A stretch of 64,000 bases of DNA from Pseudonocardiales bacterium. Lineage in GTDB: Bacteria; Actinomycetota; Actinomycetes; Mycobacteriales; Pseudonocardiaceae. Position 1 is the first letter of the stretch. The number at the start of each line of letters is the position of its first letter. The stretch spans positions 588,776 to 652,775 of the forward strand of contig JAHEXI010000001.1 of the NCBI GenBank assembly GCA_023252195.1, given 5' to 3'. The translations under genes and the position numbers were made by a program. The notes beneath the pieces were generated by a model. It made no database searches, had not been told where the DNA came from, and saw only the letters and a program-made list of their open reading frames with translations. Below are positions 37,501 through 46,342 of the stretch, in pieces.

Positions 37501-38220
37501 GGCGGTGAGTCGGCCGTCGCGGGCCTTGCGGATGATGTCTTCGTAGGCCTGCCAGAACTGGGCGAAGGTCATCACCTCGCAGCCCTTGATGGAGGTGACG
37601 ACGAGGCTGCGTCCCTTGGCGGTCTTGAGATCGATCGCCAGGCCCAGGTTGACGTGCTCGGGCGCCACGACCGCGGGTTTGCCCTGGTCGTCGGTGGTGT
37701 AGTGACGGTTCATCTGCGGGTGCTCGGCCAGCGCCCGCACGGTCGCGTACCCGATGAGGTGGGTGAAGCTGATCTTCCCGCCACGGGTCCGCTGAAGATG
37801 ATTGTTGATCACAATGCGGTTGTCGACAAGCAGCTTCGCCGGTACCGCGCGCACGCTGGTGGCCGTCGGCAGCTCCAGCGAGGTCTCCATGTTCGCCACC
37901 ACGCGGGCCGCCGCGCCGCGCAGCGGGGTGGTGGTGTCGTGGTGGGGATCGTGCTGCGCTTGCGTGGGCCCGGCGGCATGCGCCGTGCCGGTGGCACCGT
38001 TGGTCGGTGGCTGCGTGCGCGGGGGCTGCTTCGCCGGTGCCAGCGTGCTGGTGCGCGGAGCCTTGCCGTTGACGGTGCCTTGCGATGCCGGCCGGTAGTC
38101 GGCGAAGAAGTCGTGCCACGACGAGTCCACCGCCGAGGGATTGGCGAGGAACTGCTCGTACATCTCCTCGACGAGCCACTCGTTCGGGCCGAACTGCACA
38201 GGGGGGTCGCTGCGGGACAC
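34597..38220 (-). CDS. kgd: Multifunctional 2-oxoglutarate metabolism enzyme (Kgd/OdhA)
   Basis: A 1207-residue fusion of an E2-like succinyltransferase domain and a thiamine-diphosphate E1 domain, as in M. tuberculosis Kgd and Corynebacterium OdhA. It decarboxylates 2-oxoglutarate in the TCA cycle. GTG 38220 starts the N-terminal motif [21 protein letters not shown] that serves interaction. A proline/alanine linker (40-110) precedes the acyltransferase core, with the catalytic histidine in [16 protein letters not shown] near 325. The E1 part (370-1207) shows [27 protein letters not shown] and VNNQVGFTT. The family is controlled by acetyl-CoA and by an FHA-domain inhibitor, neither of which is visible here. 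Confidence 0.95.
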   Translation of the reverse strand: MSRSDPPVQFGPNEWLVEEMYEQFLANPSAVDSSWHDFFADYRPASQGTVNGKAPRTSTLAPAKQPPRTQPPTNGATGTAHAAGPTQAQHDPHHDTTTPLRGAAARVVANMETSLELPTATSVRAVPAKLLVDNRIVINNHLQRTRGGKISFTHLIGYATVRALAEHPQMNRHYTTDDQGKPAVVAPEHVNLGLAIDLKTAKGRSLVVTSIKGCEVMTFAQFWQAYEDIIRKARDGRLTAEDLTATTITLTNPGTIGTNHSVPRLMSGQGAIIGVGAMEYPAAFQGASDEALAEMAISKIITLTSTYDHRIIQGAESGEFLRRVHGLLLGDDNFYDDVFASLRVPYEPVRWVQDIPEGQVTKTARVLELIDAYRTRGHLMADTDPLNYRQRRHPDLDVLSHGLTLWDLDRTFAVGGFAGHSHMKLRDVLGVLRNAYCRNVGVEYMHILAPDERQWLQERVERVHEKPSRAQQKYILSKLNAAESFETFLQTKYVGQKRFSLEGAETVIPLLDAVLDKAAEYELDEVVLGMPHRGRLNVLANVVGKPYSQIFREFEGNVDPGQAHGSGDVKYHLGAEGKYYRMFGDGETKVSLTSNPSHLEAVDPVLEGITRAKQDLLDKGPDGFTVMPVALHGDAAFAGQGVVAETLNLSQLRGYRTGGTVHVIVNNQVGFTTAPQYARSSEYSTDVAKMIGAPVFHVNGDDPESCVWVAKLAVEYRQAFQKDVVIDMVCYRRRGHNEGDDPSMTQPKMYDIIDTKRSVRKGYTEALIGRGDMSVEEAERVLKDYAQQLEHVFNEVRELEKRAAAPSESVETEQPVPTGLSTGVDRSVIERIADAHVDLPAGFTPHPRVRPVLEKRAKMAREGGIDWAFAELLALGSVCLDGRTVRLSGQDTRRGTFVQRHSVLIDRKTGAEYTPLNNLAPNQAKFMAYDSALSEFAALGFEYGYSVANPDALVLWEAQFGDFADGAQPVIDEFISSGEAKWGQRSDVVLLLPHGHEGQGPDHTSGRIERFLQLCAEGSMTVAQPSTPANYFHLLRRHALDGVHRPLVVFTPKSMLRLKAAVSPVQDFTSGRFASVLDDPMVIDCSAVRRVLLCSGKISYELHAARQQRGIADTAIVRVEQLYPVPQRRLATALDRYPHATEVYWVQEEPANQGTWPFYGLSLPELMPERLGGLRRISRRAMAAPSAGSAKVHEVEQRELITAALGG

Positions 38221-38377
38221 TGCCGAAAGTCGCCTCTATCCGTTCTGCTGCGGGTCTGCGTCAGGGGCACTGACGCAGCTTCCAGGCTAGCCCCCGTCGC
38301 TGCGAATAAGGTGTTCGGCGCGACCCTTGGCGCGCCGGTGAACGGGCGGACAGTCGCTGGAGGTCAAGCGCCACGAA

Positions 38378-41300
38378 CTACGCGGCGACGGTGCCGTCTG
38401 GCGAGCCTGCGGCCCACAGCCGGGCGTAGTGCCCGTCTGTCGCGAGCAGCTCGAGATGGCGGCCCTGTTCCACGATCCGCCCGCCGTCGAGCACCACGAT
38501 CCGGTCCGCCTTGGCTGCGGTGGCCAGCCGGTGCGCGATGACGATGGTGGTGCGGCGCGCGGCAAGCCGATCCGCGGCGGCCAGCACTATCGACTCGGTG
38601 GCCGGATCCAAGGCCGCGGTGGCCTCGTCGAGTAGCAGCAGGTCAGGCTCGACCAACTCGGCGCGAGCCAGCGCGATCAGTTGCCGCTGCCCGGCTGACA
38701 GTCCCTGCCCTCGCTCGTTGACCGGTTGACGAAATCCGTGCGGTAGCGCGGCGACGGCCGCCAGCGCGCCGACCCGCCGGGTCGCCGCCTCCACCTCGGC
38801 GGGCGATGCCTTCGCGACGCCGTAGCTGATGTTGCCGGCGACGTCGCCGCGGAACAGGTGCGCCTCCTGCGGTACCACGCCCAGCCGGTGGTGAAACGCC
38901 GCCGGGTCGAAATGGCGCACGTCGATCCCATCGATCAGCACCGTGCCCGCCGTGGGATCGTAGAACCTGGCCAGCAGTTTGACCACGGTGGACTTGCCGG
39001 CTCCGGTCGCCCCTACCAGCGCGACGGTCTCGCCGGGCGCGATCCGCAGTGACACCCGGTCCAGCGCGGGCGCTTCGGCACCGGGGTAGCGAAAGGTCAC
39101 GTCACGCAGTTCCACCTCACCGCGCAGCCGGGGCGGCACCGCCACGGCGTCGGCACCGGGGGGCGGCACGGAGATCGGCGTGTCCAGCAGCTCCCTGATG
39201 CGCCGCAGCCCGACCGCGGCCTGCTGGTAGCCGTCGAAGACCTGGGACAGCTGCTGCACGGGCGCGAAGAACAGACCCAGGTAGAGCAAAAAGGCGGTGA
39301 GCACCCCGGCGGTGACGGTGCCCCCGGCAACTCGGGACGCCCCGACGCCCAGGACCGCGGCGGTCGCAAGGTCCGACAGCAGCGCCACGAACGGGAAGTA
39401 GGTGGCGATGTAGCGCTGCGCGCGCAGCCGGGCGCGCCGGTAGGCGTCGCTGCGGGCGGCGAAGTCCCGAGCCGAGCGCCGCTCCCGGGTGAACGCTTGG
39501 GTCACCCGGGCACCGGAGACGTTTTCCTGCAGGTCGGCGTTGACCTCACTGACCCGCTCCCGGGCCTCGGTGTAGGCCGCCGAGGACAGCCGCCGGAACA
39601 CCACCGTGGCCGCGATCAGTACCGGCAGACCGAGCATCGCCACGGCAGCGAGCCCGGCGTTGATGACCAGCAGCGCAACGGCCACCCCCAGGACCGTCAG
39701 TACGCTGATCAGCGCGGTGGACAACCCGGTCTGCAGGAACGTCGACAGCGCATCGACGTCGGTGGTCATCCGGGTCATGATCCGGCCGGCCATCTCGCGT
39801 TCGAAATAGTCCATTCCGAGCCGCTGCAGGTGCGCGAAGCTGCGCACCCGCACCAGGTACAGCAGCGTTTCGCCAGCCCGCGCGGCGACCACCGTCTGGG
39901 CGGCGATGACCAGCCAGTCAGCAGCTACTACCCCGAACCCCACCGCCACCGCGATGACGAGTAGCTGCGGCGCGTGCCCGGTGATGGCGTCGACGGCCAG
40001 GCCGCCCAGCGCCGGGAACGCCACGGTCGCCAGCGCGTCGAGGCCCACCAGGATCGCGGTGAGGCCCAGCCAGCCCCGCACCGGTCGCAGTAACCGGCGC
40101 AGCCGGAAGTCCGGATCCGGGGCGGTCGGGTCGGCGCCCCGGATGTCGGGCAGGGCGGTCGCCGGCGATAGCGCGGCCACCGCCGCGAGCAGTTCCGGGG
40201 TCGGCCCGACGCCGCCGAGCATGCTGGCCCCAAGGCCGCCGCGGACCGCGCCGGCCGCGTTGCGGGCGGTCCGTAGCACATCGCTGGCGTCTTGCGGTGC
40301 GTCAATCGGCGCACCCGCCGGCCACAGCTGCGCGGTGCTGCCGTCAGGACCCGGCTCCAGCACACCGGACGGGGTGGTCGTGACGTTCTCGATCACCTCA
40401 TCGGGGCCGGCGAGCAGTGCACGGAACAACGCGCACCGGGTGGCCAGCTCGGGCTGCGTCCCGACGTCGATCACCCGGCCGCCGTCGAGTACCGCGATCC
40501 GGTCGGCCAGTGCCAGCGAGGACCGGCGGTGCGCGATGAGCAAAGTGGTGCGCTGGGCCGTGACCCGACGCAGGGTGGCGTGAATGGCCGCTTCGGTGGT
40601 GGCGTCAACCGCGGAGGTGGCGTCGTCGAGCACGAGTATCCGCGGGTCTGACAGCAGTGCTCTGGCCAGCGCGATCCGCTGACGTTGGCCGCCGGACAGG
40701 GTCAGTCCCCGCTCGCCGACCGGGGTGTCGTAGCCCTGCGGTAGCGCGGAGATGAACTCGTGCGCCGCGGCGTCGCGCGCCGCCCGGTACACTTGCTCGT
40801 CGGTGGCATCTGGGCATCCGTAGGCGATGTTGGCTCGCACCGTGTCGGAGAACAGGAACGCCTCCTCGAACACCATCCCCAGGGCCCGGCGCAGCGACGC
40901 CAACCGCAGCCGCTGCACGTCGACGAGCTGACCGAGCGGTCCGACCCGGATCGCGCCTTGGTGCGCCTCGTAGAACCGGGCCAGCAGCAGTGAGACGGTG
41001 GATTTGCCCGAGCCGGGCGTCCCCACCAGGGCTAGCGTCTCGCCCGGCTCGATGGCCAGGGTCATCCCTTCGAGCACCGGTTCGCTGCGGGCGTAGCCGA
41101 AGTGCACCGCGTCCAGTTGTATCGCCAGCGGACCGTCGGGGACATCGATCGCGTCCGGTGCGTCGGTCACGTCGGGTTGAGAGTCGATCAGCTCGTAGAC
41201 CCGCTCCACACCGGCTCGGGCCAGCTGCGCGAGGACCACCAGGCTGGCGATCAACCGAGCCGGTCCGACGAGCAGCGCCAGGTAGGCGGCGAAGGCCACG

Positions 41301-42145
41301 AAGGTCCCCAAGCTGATGTTCCCTCGCAGCGCGAGCAGGCCGCCTAGAGCGAACACCCCCACCTGACCCAGCGAGGGCAACACGGCCAGCGTCGGGGCGA
41401 AGGTCGCGTTGAGCCGGGCTGAGCGCATCCGTTCGGCGAACAGCACCCGAGCCCGGTCCTCGAGCCGGGAAACCGCCCGGGCCTCCTGGCCGAAGCCCTT
41501 CACCACTCGCACGCCGGTGACTGTCTCCTCGACATGCTCGGCGATGTCGGCCGCGCGCTGCTGAGCCGACCAGGTCGCCGGAAACAGCGTGCGCCGGGTC
41601 CGGGTGGTGACCAGCCCGGCAGCCGGCACCACGACCAGCGCGATCAGCGTGAGCAGCGGGGACAGCCACAGCATCGCGCCCAACGCGACGGCGAGCAGTA
41701 CCAGCACACCCGCCGTCAGCGGGACCACTGACAGCAGGCCCTGCACCAGTTGCAGGTCGGAGATGGCCCGCGAGACGACCTGGCCGGTGCGCAGGCTGTC
41801 CTGCTTGGCGCCGTCGAGCTTCTGCACCGCCCGGAACACGGCGTTGCGCAGGTCGTGCTGCACGTCCAGAGAGAGCCGCCCACCGAGGTAGCGGCGTACG
41901 AAGGCGGTTGCGCACTGCAGCAGCGCCGCCCCGACGAGCGCGGCGACCAGGGCGCCCAATCGCGCGGTGGTATGCGCGACTGCGTCGTCCACCGCCAACC
42001 GGGTGAGCAGCGGAGTGAGGGCCTCCATGCCGACCCCGATGCTGGAGGCGAGCAGAGCCGCTACGGCGACCTTCGGGTGGCGCCAGCAGGCTGTCGCGAG
42101 CCGGCGGATCCAGCCGACCCGCTTCGCAGGGATCTGCTCGGGCAC
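38378..42145 (-). CDS. Fused TMD-NBD-TMD-NBD ABC exporter (Rv0194-like)
   Basis: A 1255-residue ABC transporter with two membrane domains and two nucleotide-binding domains in one chain. GTG 42145 begins it. The first NBD has Walker A GTPGSGKST, signature LSGGQRQRIALARAL and Walker B LVLDDATSAVD, in which the catalytic glutamate is aspartate. The second NBD has Walker A GATGAGKST, signature LSAGQRQLIALARA and Walker B LLLLDEATAALD. The asymmetry predicts one degenerate ATP site, as in heterodimeric exporters. A linker of about 90 residues joins the halves. The substrate is unknown; the M. tuberculosis counterpart by architecture is the multidrug exporter Rv0194. Confidence 0.9.
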   Translation of the reverse strand: MPEQIPAKRVGWIRRLATACWRHPKVAVAALLASSIGVGMEALTPLLTRLAVDDAVAHTTARLGALVAALVGAALLQCATAFVRRYLGGRLSLDVQHDLRNAVFRAVQKLDGAKQDSLRTGQVVSRAISDLQLVQGLLSVVPLTAGVLVLLAVALGAMLWLSPLLTLIALVVVPAAGLVTTRTRRTLFPATWSAQQRAADIAEHVEETVTGVRVVKGFGQEARAVSRLEDRARVLFAERMRSARLNATFAPTLAVLPSLGQVGVFALGGLLALRGNISLGTFVAFAAYLALLVGPARLIASLVVLAQLARAGVERVYELIDSQPDVTDAPDAIDVPDGPLAIQLDAVHFGYARSEPVLEGMTLAIEPGETLALVGTPGSGKSTVSLLLARFYEAHQGAIRVGPLGQLVDVQRLRLASLRRALGMVFEEAFLFSDTVRANIAYGCPDATDEQVYRAARDAAAHEFISALPQGYDTPVGERGLTLSGGQRQRIALARALLSDPRILVLDDATSAVDATTEAAIHATLRRVTAQRTTLLIAHRRSSLALADRIAVLDGGRVIDVGTQPELATRCALFRALLAGPDEVIENVTTTPSGVLEPGPDGSTAQLWPAGAPIDAPQDASDVLRTARNAAGAVRGGLGASMLGGVGPTPELLAAVAALSPATALPDIRGADPTAPDPDFRLRRLLRPVRGWLGLTAILVGLDALATVAFPALGGLAVDAITGHAPQLLVIAVAVGFGVVAADWLVIAAQTVVAARAGETLLYLVRVRSFAHLQRLGMDYFEREMAGRIMTRMTTDVDALSTFLQTGLSTALISVLTVLGVAVALLVINAGLAAVAMLGLPVLIAATVVFRRLSSAAYTEARERVSEVNADLQENVSGARVTQAFTRERRSARDFAARSDAYRRARLRAQRYIATYFPFVALLSDLATAAVLGVGASRVAGGTVTAGVLTAFLLYLGLFFAPVQQLSQVFDGYQQAAVGLRRIRELLDTPISVPPPGADAVAVPPRLRGEVELRDVTFRYPGAEAPALDRVSLRIAPGETVALVGATGAGKSTVVKLLARFYDPTAGTVLIDGIDVRHFDPAAFHHRLGVVPQEAHLFRGDVAGNISYGVAKASPAEVEAATRRVGALAAVAALPHGFRQPVNERGQGLSAGQRQLIALARAELVEPDLLLLDEATAALDPATESIVLAAADRLAARRTTIVIAHRLATAAKADRIVVLDGGRIVEQGRHLELLATDGHYARLWAAGSPDGTVAA

Positions 42146-42211
42146 GATCGCCAGGTTAGGCGGCTGCCCTGACCGCGGGTGGGTCGTGGAACTCCGGTGC
42201 CGGCCAGTGGA

Positions 42212-42634
42212 TCAAACTTGAGGGATGGAGGCTCTGCCACCTGGGTTGTGCACGGTGCCCTTGCGCGCCACGGTCTGCTCGGCAACCGCCGCCTCGAGCT
42301 GACGCGGGACCACCAGCACTTGGCGTGGTCGGCAGAAGGGATTGGAATTCTTCGCGGGCCGTTCGAGCGGTTCCGAGCCATCGCCGATGAGGTGACGGTG
42401 CGCAGTGACCCACACATCGCAGGGCCAGCGGCGCCGGCGCAGCCACCCTGAGCAGACCGGGCAGCGGCCAGTGGGGTCCGGCTGGTGTTGCACGAGCAGC
42501 TCCCGCCACCCGTCGGTGATGGTCTGGATGTGCCTGCGCGCCAACGGCGCCGACAGCGTCGCACCGGCCCGCGCAGCGATTTCCTCCACGGCCGCCAATC
42601 GCTCCAACACCGCTCGTCGCACCCGACGATCCAC
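42212..42634 (-). CDS. Hypothetical protein with possible zinc-binding cysteines
   Basis: A 140-residue protein from GTG 42634, supported by GAGGAGG just upstream on the minus strand. The middle reads DPTGRCPVCSGWLRRRRWPCDVWVTAHRHL, with C-x2-C, a later cysteine and a histidine, a pattern shared with small actinobacterial regulatory-type proteins. The N-terminal 40 residues are a basic helix region (MDRRVRRAVLERLAAVEEIAARAG in shorter pieces). The last 50 residues look unstructured. I do not recognise the family. It starts about 500 bases upstream of the ABC gene on the same strand. Confidence 0.55.
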   Translation of the reverse strand: MDRRVRRAVLERLAAVEEIAARAGATLSAPLARRHIQTITDGWRELLVQHQPDPTGRCPVCSGWLRRRRWPCDVWVTAHRHLIGDGSEPLERPAKNSNPFCRPRQVLVVPRQLEAAVAEQTVARKGTVHNPGGRASIPQV

Positions 42635-43081
42635 TACCTACCTCCTCGTCGCTCCCCGACCTGACCGAGGCGCACCTGCCCTGCATAACGACTCGGTCGA
42701 AACGCCGTGACGCCGCTGTGCACTGTCTACCCGACTTCGCACGCGGACTTAAACCCCCCTCACCCTGGCATCGCGATGGTGTGAGGTGATCATTCGGATC
42801 GGTGCAACGATCGAGCGACGCTCGTGTGACGAGCATATTGCGAGGTCAGCGGCCTAGGTATGGCATCGATGCGACCTGGGTAGCCGTCGACATCCGGTCC
42901 AGTATCCGGGGTCTGTCACCGTCGGTGATCGCGTCGCGGCGCAAGTGCACCCGGATTGCCTAGTATTCGCGCCGGAGCCCACCAAGGGCGTCGGCGGCTC
43001 GTCCCTGCGCGGATAGCCCTGGTTGCTCCGGTCAAAATAAGGTCGAGCCCCACCGTCGAACCGCCAGCCGAGGAGGACGCA
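42635..43081. other. Intergenic stretch between the CxxC protein and the ferredoxin gene
   Basis: No convincing gene is present on either strand. It holds the promoters of two divergent genes. There is a weak hairpin around 42758-42786 (CCTCAC/GTGAGG) next to a run of six C residues, and AGGAGG at 43071-43076 serves the ferredoxin. Confidence 0.5.
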
Positions 43082-43273
43082 GTGCGCGTCGAGGTCGATC
43101 CGACCATGTGCGAAGGCCACGGGCAGTGCAACGCCGTCGCGCCCGAGATCTACGACTTGGATGAGGGTGGCTACTGCCTGATCAACAACTCGGACGTCCC
43201 CCGCGATCTGGAGTCGCAAGCCGAGCAAGGAGCCCTGGCTTGTCCGATGCTGGCCATCACGATCACTCGCTGA
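43082..43273 (+). CDS. Ferredoxin, [3Fe-4S]/P450-redox type
   Basis: A 63-residue ferredoxin starting at GTG 43082 after AGGAGG. The cluster motif is C-x2-H-x2-C (MCEGHGQCNAVAPEIYDL) plus a distant CP (ALACPMLAI), the pattern of single-cluster [3Fe-4S] ferredoxins that pass electrons to cytochromes P450. No P450 or reductase gene is in the window, so its partner must be elsewhere. The frame is open upstream to 42956 but unconserved. Confidence 0.88.
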   Translation: MRVEVDPTMCEGHGQCNAVAPEIYDLDEGGYCLINNSDVPRDLESQAEQGALACPMLAITITR

Positions 43274-43394
43274 GCGTTGCGGGCCGAGCCGTCCCACCCG
43301 CATGTCGTTGTCTCGGTGAATTAGCGCACTCGGCCGACGCGCAATCTGCGTCGTTCAGGTGATGTTTGGGCGGCGCAGGCACGAAAGGGATATC

Positions 43395-43580
43395 ATGGAC
43401 CGGAGTGGTCCGATCGAAGTCCTCGATTTGCAGATGTTTGCTGGGCTCACAAACCCGGAGAAGCCCCCGCCGGACTCGCCCCTCGGCCCGGCGGCGCCGC
43501 GCCGCGGCGGTACAGCCCCCAGTTTCCGCCGCGGCGCGGCCACCCAATCCACAGTCATCGATAGTCCTGCCGCTTTGTGA
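43395..43580 (+). CDS. Possible 61-residue peptide gene
   Basis: ATG 43395 follows GAAAGGG with proper spacing and opens a 61-codon frame. The product begins MDRSGPIEVLDLQMFAGLTN, then turns Pro/Gly/Arg-rich and ends STVIDSPAAL. VLDLQ resembles the leader motif of class III lanthipeptides, but there is no cysteine and no LanKC-type enzyme nearby. I do not recognise it. It may be a genuine small protein, a RiPP-like precursor or a chance frame. Confidence 0.35.
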   Translation: MDRSGPIEVLDLQMFAGLTNPEKPPPDSPLGPAAPRRGGTAPSFRRGAATQSTVIDSPAAL

Positions 43581-43597
43581 TACAGGTAAATTCGACG

Positions 43598-43741
43598 ATG
43601 GAAGAAAGTGGTATGATTGTGCGTCGAGAGCGCGCGTCGATGCAATTGTTGTTGGTTCCAACGCAATTTGCCCGGACTGCGCGGACTGGGCAATTTCGCG
43701 ATGTCGTTCTATTCTGCTATTTCGCCGCAGGCGTCCGATGA
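43598..43741 (+). CDS. Possible 47-residue ORF coupled to the deaminase
   Basis: ATG 43598 opens a 47-codon frame ending in TGA at 43739-43741, which overlaps the deaminase ATG (43738) as ATGA. The stretch 43560-43735 is visibly more AT-rich than its surroundings. The peptide (MEESGMIVRRERASMQLL...) has no recognised family, and the ribosome site is weak. It could be a leader ORF or chance. Confidence 0.25.
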   Translation: MEESGMIVRRERASMQLLLVPTQFARTARTGQFRDVVLFCYFAAGVR

Positions 43742-44199
43742 GCGAACCCACCACCGACCAGGACTGCGAGTATCTGCAGCGCGCAATTGAGCTCGCGGAA
43801 CGTTGTCCACCGTCGACAACAGCGTTCTCGGTGGGTGCGGTGATCGTCGACGCACACGGTGCGGTGCTCGCTACGGGGTACTCGCGCGAGGTCGATCCCC
43901 GCGAGCATGCCGAGGAGGCTGCGCTCGGCAAGCTCGCACCCGATGACCGCCGCTTGGACGGAGCCACCATCTACAGTTCGCTCGAACCGTGCAGCACCCG
44001 CGCCTCCCGGCCGCACAGCTGCACTGAGCTGATTCTGGCCACCTCGATCTCGCGGATCGTCTTCGCGTGGCGTGAGCCCGATCTGTTCGTCGACTGCCAG
44101 GGCGCCGAACTTCTCCGCGCGGCTGGTCGCCACGTCGTGGAGGTGCCCGATCTCGCCTATCTGGTCCGTCGCACCAACGGCCACTTGCTCCGCTCGTGA
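43738..44199 (+). CDS. Cytidine/deoxycytidylate deaminase-family protein (RibD deaminase-like)
   Basis: A 153-residue zinc deaminase. ATG 43738 is preferred; the long upstream frame to 43366 is not conserved. HAEEAALGKL gives the zinc histidine and catalytic glutamate, and LEPCSTRASRPHSCTELIL gives the two zinc cysteines with the long spacing typical of the RibD N-terminal (diaminohydroxyphosphoribosylaminopyrimidine) deaminase group. There is no reductase domain, so it is a stand-alone deaminase whose substrate is unknown. Its stop lies in the left arm of a palindromic repeat and overlaps the PhoD gene by GTGA. Confidence 0.84.
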   Translation: MSEPTTDQDCEYLQRAIELAERCPPSTTAFSVGAVIVDAHGAVLATGYSREVDPREHAEEAALGKLAPDDRRLDGATIYSSLEPCSTRASRPHSCTELILATSISRIVFAWREPDLFVDCQGAELLRAAGRHVVEVPDLAYLVRRTNGHLLRS

Positions 44200-44238
44200 G
44201 TGCGAAACAGTGTTATAGCACTCAATCCCACTCACGAG
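44193..44238. repeat. Palindromic element, family 2, copy 2 (degenerate)
   Basis: CTCGTGAGTG (44193-44202) and CACTCACGAG (44229-44238) form a perfect 10-bp outer stem. The left arm continues CGAAACAGTGTT, one base different from the perfect palindrome at 19351-19372, but the right arm's inner part has decayed. It lies between co-directional genes and includes the deaminase stop and the possible PhoD start. Confidence 0.72.
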
Positions 44239-45893
44239 CTCGGTTGCTGCTCGGCCCGGTGCTGCGGCACGTCGGTACGACGACCGCGACAGTGTGGGTG
44301 CAGACGTCTCGGCCGGCGCAGGTCGAGGTCCTGGGCTGCCGAGCATCGACGTTCACCGTGCGCGAGCAGCACTACGCGCTGGTGGAGATCAGCGGATTGG
44401 CGCCGGGTTCGGTCACGACATACCAGGTGCACCTCGACGAGCAGTTGGCGTGGCCGCCGCCGGCCTCGCCGTGGCCGGACAGCCGGATCCGTACCAGAGG
44501 AGGTGCCAGAGAAAGCGAGAGTCCGGTGCGGGTGGTTTTCTGTTCCTGCCGGCGCGCCAAGCCCGATGACCCCAGATCGGCGGCCGCCGTGGGTCCGGAT
44601 GCGCTGGACCTTTACGCCGTCCGGATGGCCACGATGGCGCCGCAGGACTGGCCGGATGCGCTGCTGCTGCTCGGTGATCAGGTCTACGCCGACGACCCGA
44701 CCCCGCAGACCCGGCGCTGGATGGACTCGCGCCGCGACACCACTGTCCCGCCTGGGTACGAGATGGCGGACTTCACCGAGTACGTCGCGCTGTACCTGGA
44801 AAGCTGGACGGATCCCCCGCTCCGGTGGCTGATGTCCACGGTACCCACCGCGATGATCTTCGATGACCACGATGTTCGGGACGACTGGAACACCTCGGCG
44901 GCGTGGCGGGACCGGATCACCGCCCAACCCTGGTGGCCCGAACGAATCCGTGGCGCACTGGCCTCCTACTGGGTGTATCAACACATCGGCAACCTGTCCC
45001 CGCAGCAGCGCCGCGCCGACTCGAACTGGCGCGCCGTCCAGGACGCCAGCGGGGACGCCTGGCCAGCGCTACAGAAGATGGCCGACGCCGGTGACGGTGA
45101 CCCCGGGTCGATCTGGTGGAGCTTTCGCTGGGACATCGACGGGGTGCGACTGGTCGTGTTGGACACTCGCAGCGGCCGCAGATTGACCGAGGGTCGGCGC
45201 GCGATTCTCGACGATGACGAGTTCGCCTGGGCGGAGCGTGCGGTCAGCGAAGACGCCCACCAGGCGGCACATGTGCTGATCGGCAGCTCGCTGCCGTGGC
45301 TGCTGGCGCCAGCGATCCATGACGTGCAGTCAGCCAATGCGGTGGCTTGCGCGCGCGGCAGCGCACGGGGCGAGCGCATCCGTCAGGCGCTCGACCTCGA
45401 GCACTGGGCGGCATTCGAGGACTCCTTCCACCGGCTCGCCGCGCTGCTGCGGCGGGTCGCGGCCGGCCCCCGTGCGCCTGCGACGATCAGCGTGCTCTCC
45501 GGCGACGTGCACCACAGCTACGTGGCACGTGCCGATGTCGAGGGCTCGCCCGTTTACCAACTGGTGTCCTCGCCGGTGCATCACCGCGTCCCGTGGTACG
45601 CCACTGTGGCGTTGCGGGTTGCCTGGTGGGGTCCGCTGGCCGCGGCGGTCCGTAGCGTGGTGCGCCGCGCCGGCGTAGCGGATCCGACGGTGTCCTGGCG
45701 ACTGCTGCGCGGTCCGATCTTCGGCAACGCGGTGGCCGGCCTGACGTTTGCGGATCGCAGCGCCGAGCTCATCTTCGAAAGGAGCGATCCTAGCGGCCAG
45801 CTGGAAGCGGTATCCCGGATCGAGCTGGCCGGTGTGTCAACGACTTGTCAGAGACCGGCAACAACTCCAAGGCAGGAGAGTGATCGACGATGA
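44196..45893 (+). CDS. PhoD-like alkaline phosphatase/phosphodiesterase
   Basis: A metallophosphatase of up to 565 residues. GTG 44196 overlaps the deaminase stop, but it lies in a repeat element; TTG 44244 (MLLGPVLRHVGTTTATVWVQT) is at least as likely. The metal-binding motifs are present: LLLGDQVYADDP, MIFDDHDVRDDW, IGSSLPWLL and LSGDVHHSYVAR. An N-terminal beta-sandwich of about 80 residues precedes them. No signal peptide is visible, so it is probably cytosolic, unlike secreted Bacillus PhoD. It overlaps the MaoC gene by ATGA. pst genes lie 3.4 kb downstream, but no PHO box is evident here. Confidence 0.83.
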   Translation: MSAKQCYSTQSHSRARLLLGPVLRHVGTTTATVWVQTSRPAQVEVLGCRASTFTVREQHYALVEISGLAPGSVTTYQVHLDEQLAWPPPASPWPDSRIRTRGGARESESPVRVVFCSCRRAKPDDPRSAAAVGPDALDLYAVRMATMAPQDWPDALLLLGDQVYADDPTPQTRRWMDSRRDTTVPPGYEMADFTEYVALYLESWTDPPLRWLMSTVPTAMIFDDHDVRDDWNTSAAWRDRITAQPWWPERIRGALASYWVYQHIGNLSPQQRRADSNWRAVQDASGDAWPALQKMADAGDGDPGSIWWSFRWDIDGVRLVVLDTRSGRRLTEGRRAILDDDEFAWAERAVSEDAHQAAHVLIGSSLPWLLAPAIHDVQSANAVACARGSARGERIRQALDLEHWAAFEDSFHRLAALLRRVAAGPRAPATISVLSGDVHHSYVARADVEGSPVYQLVSSPVHHRVPWYATVALRVAWWGPLAAAVRSVVRRAGVADPTVSWRLLRGPIFGNAVAGLTFADRSAELIFERSDPSGQLEAVSRIELAGVSTTCQRPATTPRQESDRR

Positions 45894-46342
45894 GGGTTTT
45901 CACTGGAGCTGACGAGTTGCGCGCCGCGGCTGGTGAACAGCTGGGCGTGAGTGACTGGATGACCGTCGAACAGCAGCGCGTCAATGCGTTCGCTGACGCG
46001 ACCGAGGATCACCAATGGATCCATATCGATCCGCAGCGCGCCGCCGCAGGCCCCTTTGGCGCCACAATCGCGCATGGGTTTCTCACCCTGTCGCTGTTGC
46101 CGCATCTGATCGACCAGACCTACCGGGTCGAGGGCACCACAATGGTCATCAACTACGGGCTGAACAAGGTGCGTTTCCCCGCTCCGGTGCCGGTCGGGTC
46201 CAGCGTGCGCGCCGAGGTCGCGCTCGCGGAGGCAACCGAGGTGACCGGCGGTCTGCAGCTAGTGGTGCGCGCCACGCTGCAGATCGAGGGCAACGCGAAG
46301 CCGGGTTGCGTGGCGGATTGGGTCACCCGGGTCTACTTCTGA
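45890..46342 (+). CDS. MaoC-family (R)-specific enoyl-CoA hydratase-like protein
   Basis: A 150-residue single hot-dog domain protein. ATG 45890 is preceded by GGCAGGAGAG and overlaps the PhoD stop. The hydratase 2 motif is present: FADATEDHQWIHIDPQRAA followed by GPFGATIAHGFLTLSLLP, with the catalytic Asp and His. NodN/MaoC members hydrate trans-2-enoyl-CoA. The exact chain specificity is unknown. Its last ten bases overlap the convergent GNAT gene. Confidence 0.9.
   Translation: MRVFTGADELRAAAGEQLGVSDWMTVEQQRVNAFADATEDHQWIHIDPQRAAAGPFGATIAHGFLTLSLLPHLIDQTYRVEGTTMVINYGLNKVRFPAPVPVGSSVRAEVALAEATEVTGGLQLVVRATLQIEGNAKPGCVADWVTRVYF

Noticed and set aside
35212..38541. Long plus-strand frames opposite kgd
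   Set aside because: Antisense shadows; kgd motifs are continuous on the minus strand.
42745..42790. Run of six C plus a hairpin, considered as a 6C-type small RNA
   Set aside because: Only one weak stem-loop is present, whereas the 6C RNA family needs two stem-loops with C-rich loops.
43395..43580. Class III lanthipeptide cluster
   Set aside because: The VLDLQ motif is suggestive, but the peptide has no cysteine and no LanKC synthetase, protease or transporter is nearby.
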